Position numbers and translations under genes: made by a program. A stretch of 10,852 nt of DNA from Monoraphidium neglectum. Taxonomy: Eukaryota > Chlorophyta > Chlorophyceae > Sphaeropleales > Selenastraceae. Every line of letters begins with the position of its first letter. Positions within the stretch are counted from its first letter, which is position 1. The notes beneath the pieces are model-generated. The model worked only from the letters and a program-made list of their open reading frames with translations. It was not told the DNA's origin and made no database searches. This document shows positions 8,363 to 10,852 of the stretch, piece after piece. Location of the stretch: contig NW_014011615.1 in NCBI RefSeq assembly GCF_000611645.1, positions 1-10,852 on the forward strand, given 5' to 3'.

Positions 8363-8972
8363 GGGGTATCCCTGCCATGTCTACGTCTCCTACGGTACTA
8401 TTCAACTGCTGGGGTGGCCCCGCCACCGTCGCGCCGTCACTTCCAAGACCTATGTGGAGCAGGATGGCACAGACGGCTGAGGTCTCCCGCCATCATCCTC
8501 CCAGACTAAGCATCACGCGATCGCGGCGCATGCTCCGCCACTGCGGCTGAACTGCCGCGCGCTGCCGTGCTTGCACCCGCCTGCCCCGCCAGTACACTCT
8601 TGCATTTGCCCTTGCTGCGCACCGGGTGGAGAGCTGCTTATGTCAGCCCGCCCTTTCCTGGGTTTGAATGTTTTTTATAATCAACACGCACGCGGACACG
8701 TCCCTACAGCCCCTGCGTCCTGACTCATCCACACCTCCCGGCCTCCCCCAGCTTGCCTTCAACGACAACCGCCACCTCTCCGGCCCTTTGCCTCACCGTC
8801 GCCGGGGACTCCTCTGCGCGCACACGGACACGCACTGATGGTCCTTGTCCCTTGGCTACACCTTACTGTGGCCTGAACTCAGATCCCTCTGCTGCTCTGA
8901 TCACCTCGCCTTCGCGCTCAGGTGATTTTGTGATATGAGTTCCGGTGGAACGGGTACGGGCAGGGATACCCC
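8363..8972. repeat. 610-bp segment bounded by 14-bp perfect inverted repeats
   Basis: GGGGTATCCCTGCC at 8363-8376 is the exact reverse complement of GGCAGGGATACCCC at 8959-8972. No clear target-site duplication flanks the pair and no transposase is visible, so a small non-autonomous element is only a possibility. A related 21-nt motif (17 of 21 identical) sits just outside each end, at 8342-8362 and 8984-9004. Confidence 0.35.
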
Positions 8973-9270
8973 ACTCGCTTTGTGCACTCCGCTGCTTGCG
9001 GCACACTTGCTTCTTTGATCCCCGGTGAGACGGTGACGGCCGACTACGACTCCAAGGTAGTGAGGTATACTTTTATTTTAGTGCTTAAAACGGACAACCA
9101 TCATGCATCATGTTGCGATGACCAGGAGGCCCCTTGGCTATCCCGCTTTGCTACCCTGGCGGCAGGCGACCCCGTCTGCACTCGAGAGGCCGGCTTGTCA
9201 CCCCTCATGGATGGATCCCAACAACTGTCTAACCTCAAGAAGCAAGCTTCGACATCTATAAACACGTTTG

Positions 9271-9275
9271 TTACA
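9271..9275 (-). terminator. TGTAA poly(A) signal of DNAAF5
   Basis: TTACA on the plus strand (TGTAA in gene sense), 44 nt downstream of the stop at 9319-9321, in an A/T-richer 3' UTR. Confidence 0.65.
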
Positions 9276-9318
9276 GCACAGGCTGCTGCGCAGGCGCTGG
9301 GGCACTCCAAAAACACCA

Positions 9319-10852
9319 TTAGGACGCAGTGCCGCCGCCGTCGCCGCTGCTGCTGCTGCACGCCGCCAGCACGCGGTCGCAGTAGTGCTTCGCCCGGAAC
9401 CGCTCGCGCGCCCGCCACACCTCCCCCGCCACCGGCCCCGGCTTGACCGCGGCCAGAGCCTCGAGCGCAGCCGCCGCCGCCTCCTGCACCGCGGGGTCCG
9501 AGTCGTCCATGTGGATGACTAACCCGGCCGCGAGGTACCCGGCGTTGGTGTCGCAGTAGGAGGGCGGCAGCGACGCCGCGAGCGCCGCGAGCGCCGCGCA
9601 CGCGGCGATGCGGACCTACAAAAGGGGCAGCGTGGGCGGACGTGCGGGCAGCAGGTTGAGGGGAAGGTGTGCGGCTCAGCATTGACTAACCCTCATACCT
9701 GCCTGCTGATACCCCCAAAAAACACCCAAACCCAAGACAGCACCATTCTGAGCGCCTGGCAGCTGCCACTTCCCAGGGCAGAGGCAAGTCTGTTGCTCAA
9801 TCAAGCAGCCCCGCGCCCCCATCCCAACCTGGTTGCTGCTGTCGTCCAGCCGTTTGAGCAGCTCGCCGTACGCCGCGCGCCGCTGCTCGTCCGACAGGCC
9901 GCCGCCGACGGCGCCCAGCAGCGCGCCCTCCACCGCCGCGGCCGCCAGGCGCACGTCCGGGTACCAGTCCTCGTCAAGGCACTAACAAACCAATTTTTGT
10001 AGGGTTGGGTGGGTGGGGGGTGTGCGGTGGGAGGGGGCCAGGGACAAGTGAAGGGTGAATAGGTGCAGAGTGGGTACCAAAAGCGGGAGGAGGGGACTTG
10101 GGGTGGGGGTGCTAAAGAGGGGGTTTGAAACGGGCGGTGGGCGGCTCGGCTTTGGGTGTTCAGGCGGTGTGGACAGGCGGCAGCTGAACCTCCCAACAAA
10201 TAGGAGCCTGAGGGCGGCGCCCCTGCTTGCGCAATGGCCCGGGGGTGACGGGGGCGCGCGCGGTGAGCATCCCGCACCCACCTGGTGCAGCAGTGGCAGC
10301 AGCCCCGCATCCGAGGCGGCGCGCAGCGCGCCCTCGTCCGCCAGCCGCCGCCGCACGAGCGTCGCGAGCGCTGTGACCGCCTGGAACCGCACCGCCGCCG
10401 CCACTTTGCCGGCGCGCCACGCGAGCGGCGGCATAATCAGGCGCGTCAGCGCGGCGGTCGCGGCGCCGGGCGCGAGGAAGGCGGCGCCCGTGGATTCCCC
10501 CTCGAGCAGGTCGTCCAGCAGCCGCAGCAGCGCGAGCCGCAGGCCGGGGTCGGCGTCGGCGCCGCCTACGATGGGTCCGATGGCATCGAACGCGCGGGGC
10601 AGCAGTGCTGCGAGGCGCTGCGGCGGCGCGGTGCGCAGCAGCGCGCCAAAGGCCAGCAGGGCTGGCGAGCCCGGGGCCCACTCGGGGGCGCCTTCTGCTA
10701 AGGACTCGAGAAGCGGCGCGCCGTGGGTGGCGCAGAGCAGCGCCGCCCCGCTGTCGGGGCCGTCCGCCGCCGCCCCCGCTGCAGATGCTGCCGACTCGGG
10801 GCCCCCGGCCCCCGCCGCTGCGTGCGCCTGCGCTGCCGCCTCGAGCTGCGCG
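9319..10852 (-). CDS. DNAAF5: DNAAF5/HEATR2-like dynein axonemal assembly factor, C-terminal part (5' end outside window)
   Basis: DNAAF5 is a cytoplasmic HEAT-repeat protein needed to preassemble the outer and inner dynein arms of motile cilia. Exons (minus): window edge to 10282, 9981-9829, 9615-9319; all junctions are phase 0; 339 residues are visible. Exon A is open from the edge and contains helical HEAT pairs, then the family-like block LIMPPLAWRAGKVAAAVRFQ, comparable to the LPNLVWHAGRTAAA block of animal proteins. Exon B reads CLDEDWYPDVRLAAAAVEG and ends in ELLKRLDDSSNQ. Exon C continues VRIAACAALAAL, then GYLAAGLVIHMDDSDPAVQE, and the hallmark C-terminus RFRAKHYCDRVLAAC. A Ser/Gly tail ends at TAA. 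Other HEAT proteins are possible in principle, but the order KRLDD, IHMDDSDP, HYCD is specific to this family as I know it. The stretch upstream of residue 60 or so in view is Ala-rich and only weakly informative. Confidence 0.9.
10002..10020 (+). other. Potential G-quadruplex in a DNAAF5 intron
   Basis: GGGTTGGGTGGGTGGGGGG has four G runs with loops of 2, 1 and 1 nt, a textbook parallel quadruplex pattern. It is on the template strand; in the transcript it is the C-rich polypyrimidine tract some 20 nt before the 3' splice site at 9982. G-rich sequence continues to about 10170. Confidence 0.6.

Larger units (their letters stand above)
7906..9270. other. 1.35-kb stretch without a supportable gene
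   Basis: Lies between the DDRGK1 start and the DNAAF5 3' end. It is less GC-rich than the coding parts. Open frames on both strands were read; none carries a recognisable family motif. No TGTAA occurs on either strand here apart from that of DNAAF5, which argues against a hidden protein gene. It holds a triple G-rich repeat (8226-8296) and a 14-bp inverted repeat pair (8363-8376 and 8959-8972). One plus-strand stretch (about 8937-9060, WNGYGQGYPTRFVHSAACG) looks protein-like but could not be extended into a gene. The right part of DDRGK1's promoter should lie here. Confidence 0.55.

Noticed and set aside
8982..9446. A 154-codon plus-strand open frame
   Set aside because: It runs into the antisense of DNAAF5 exon C, has no poly(A) signal and its second half is low complexity. 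Only its first part is kept as a weak observation.
1..10852. CRISPR array, prokaryotic operon or mobile system
   Set aside because: The genes are intron-rich and eukaryotic. Repeats present are microsatellites, triplet runs and one short G-rich cluster without CRISPR-like spacing.

Overview
This window looks like nuclear DNA of a green alga, probably a GC-rich core chlorophyte. The reasons are: very GC-rich coding sequence; many introns of about 80-430 nt in every gene; splice donors that nearly all begin GTG (18 of 20 reconstructed introns); TGTAA, the usual chlorophyte poly(A) signal, downstream of stop codons; and a thylakoid gene (PGRL1) beside ordinary eukaryotic genes. The species cannot be named from the sequence.

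Four protein genes were rebuilt by hand, all on the minus strand and head to tail. From right to left (direction of transcription) they are: (1) the 3' part of a DNAAF5/HEATR2-like dynein-arm assembly factor, >10852 to 9319; (2) a complete DDRGK1/UFBP1-like UFMylation adaptor, 7905 to 5707, 6 exons, 303 residues; (3) a complete PGRL1, 5383 to 2764, 8 exons, 349 residues; (4) the 5' part of a BUBR1/MAD3-family spindle checkpoint gene, 1776 to <1, 7 exons seen. All splice phases join without a frame break. The long open frames on the plus strand are antisense shadows caused by high GC.

The genes do not form a pathway. They serve ciliary assembly, ER protein modification, photosynthetic cyclic electron flow and mitosis. 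Gene-free stretches are about 1.35 kb between DNAAF5 and DDRGK1 (triple G-rich repeat, distant 14-bp inverted repeat), 0.32 kb between DDRGK1 and PGRL1, and about 1 kb between the PGRL1 stop and the BUBR1/MAD3 start (mostly 3' UTR and 5' flank).

I found no CRISPR array, prokaryotic operon, tRNA, rRNA or intact mobile element. The most noteworthy points are in PGRL1: two consecutive microexons (24 and 17 nt) carry the first cysteine pair, the 24-nt one could be skipped without a frame break, the cysteine signature is altered, and the protein ends in a heptad-repeated Ala/Lys tail. The presence of a dynein-arm assembly factor is also informative about the organism.
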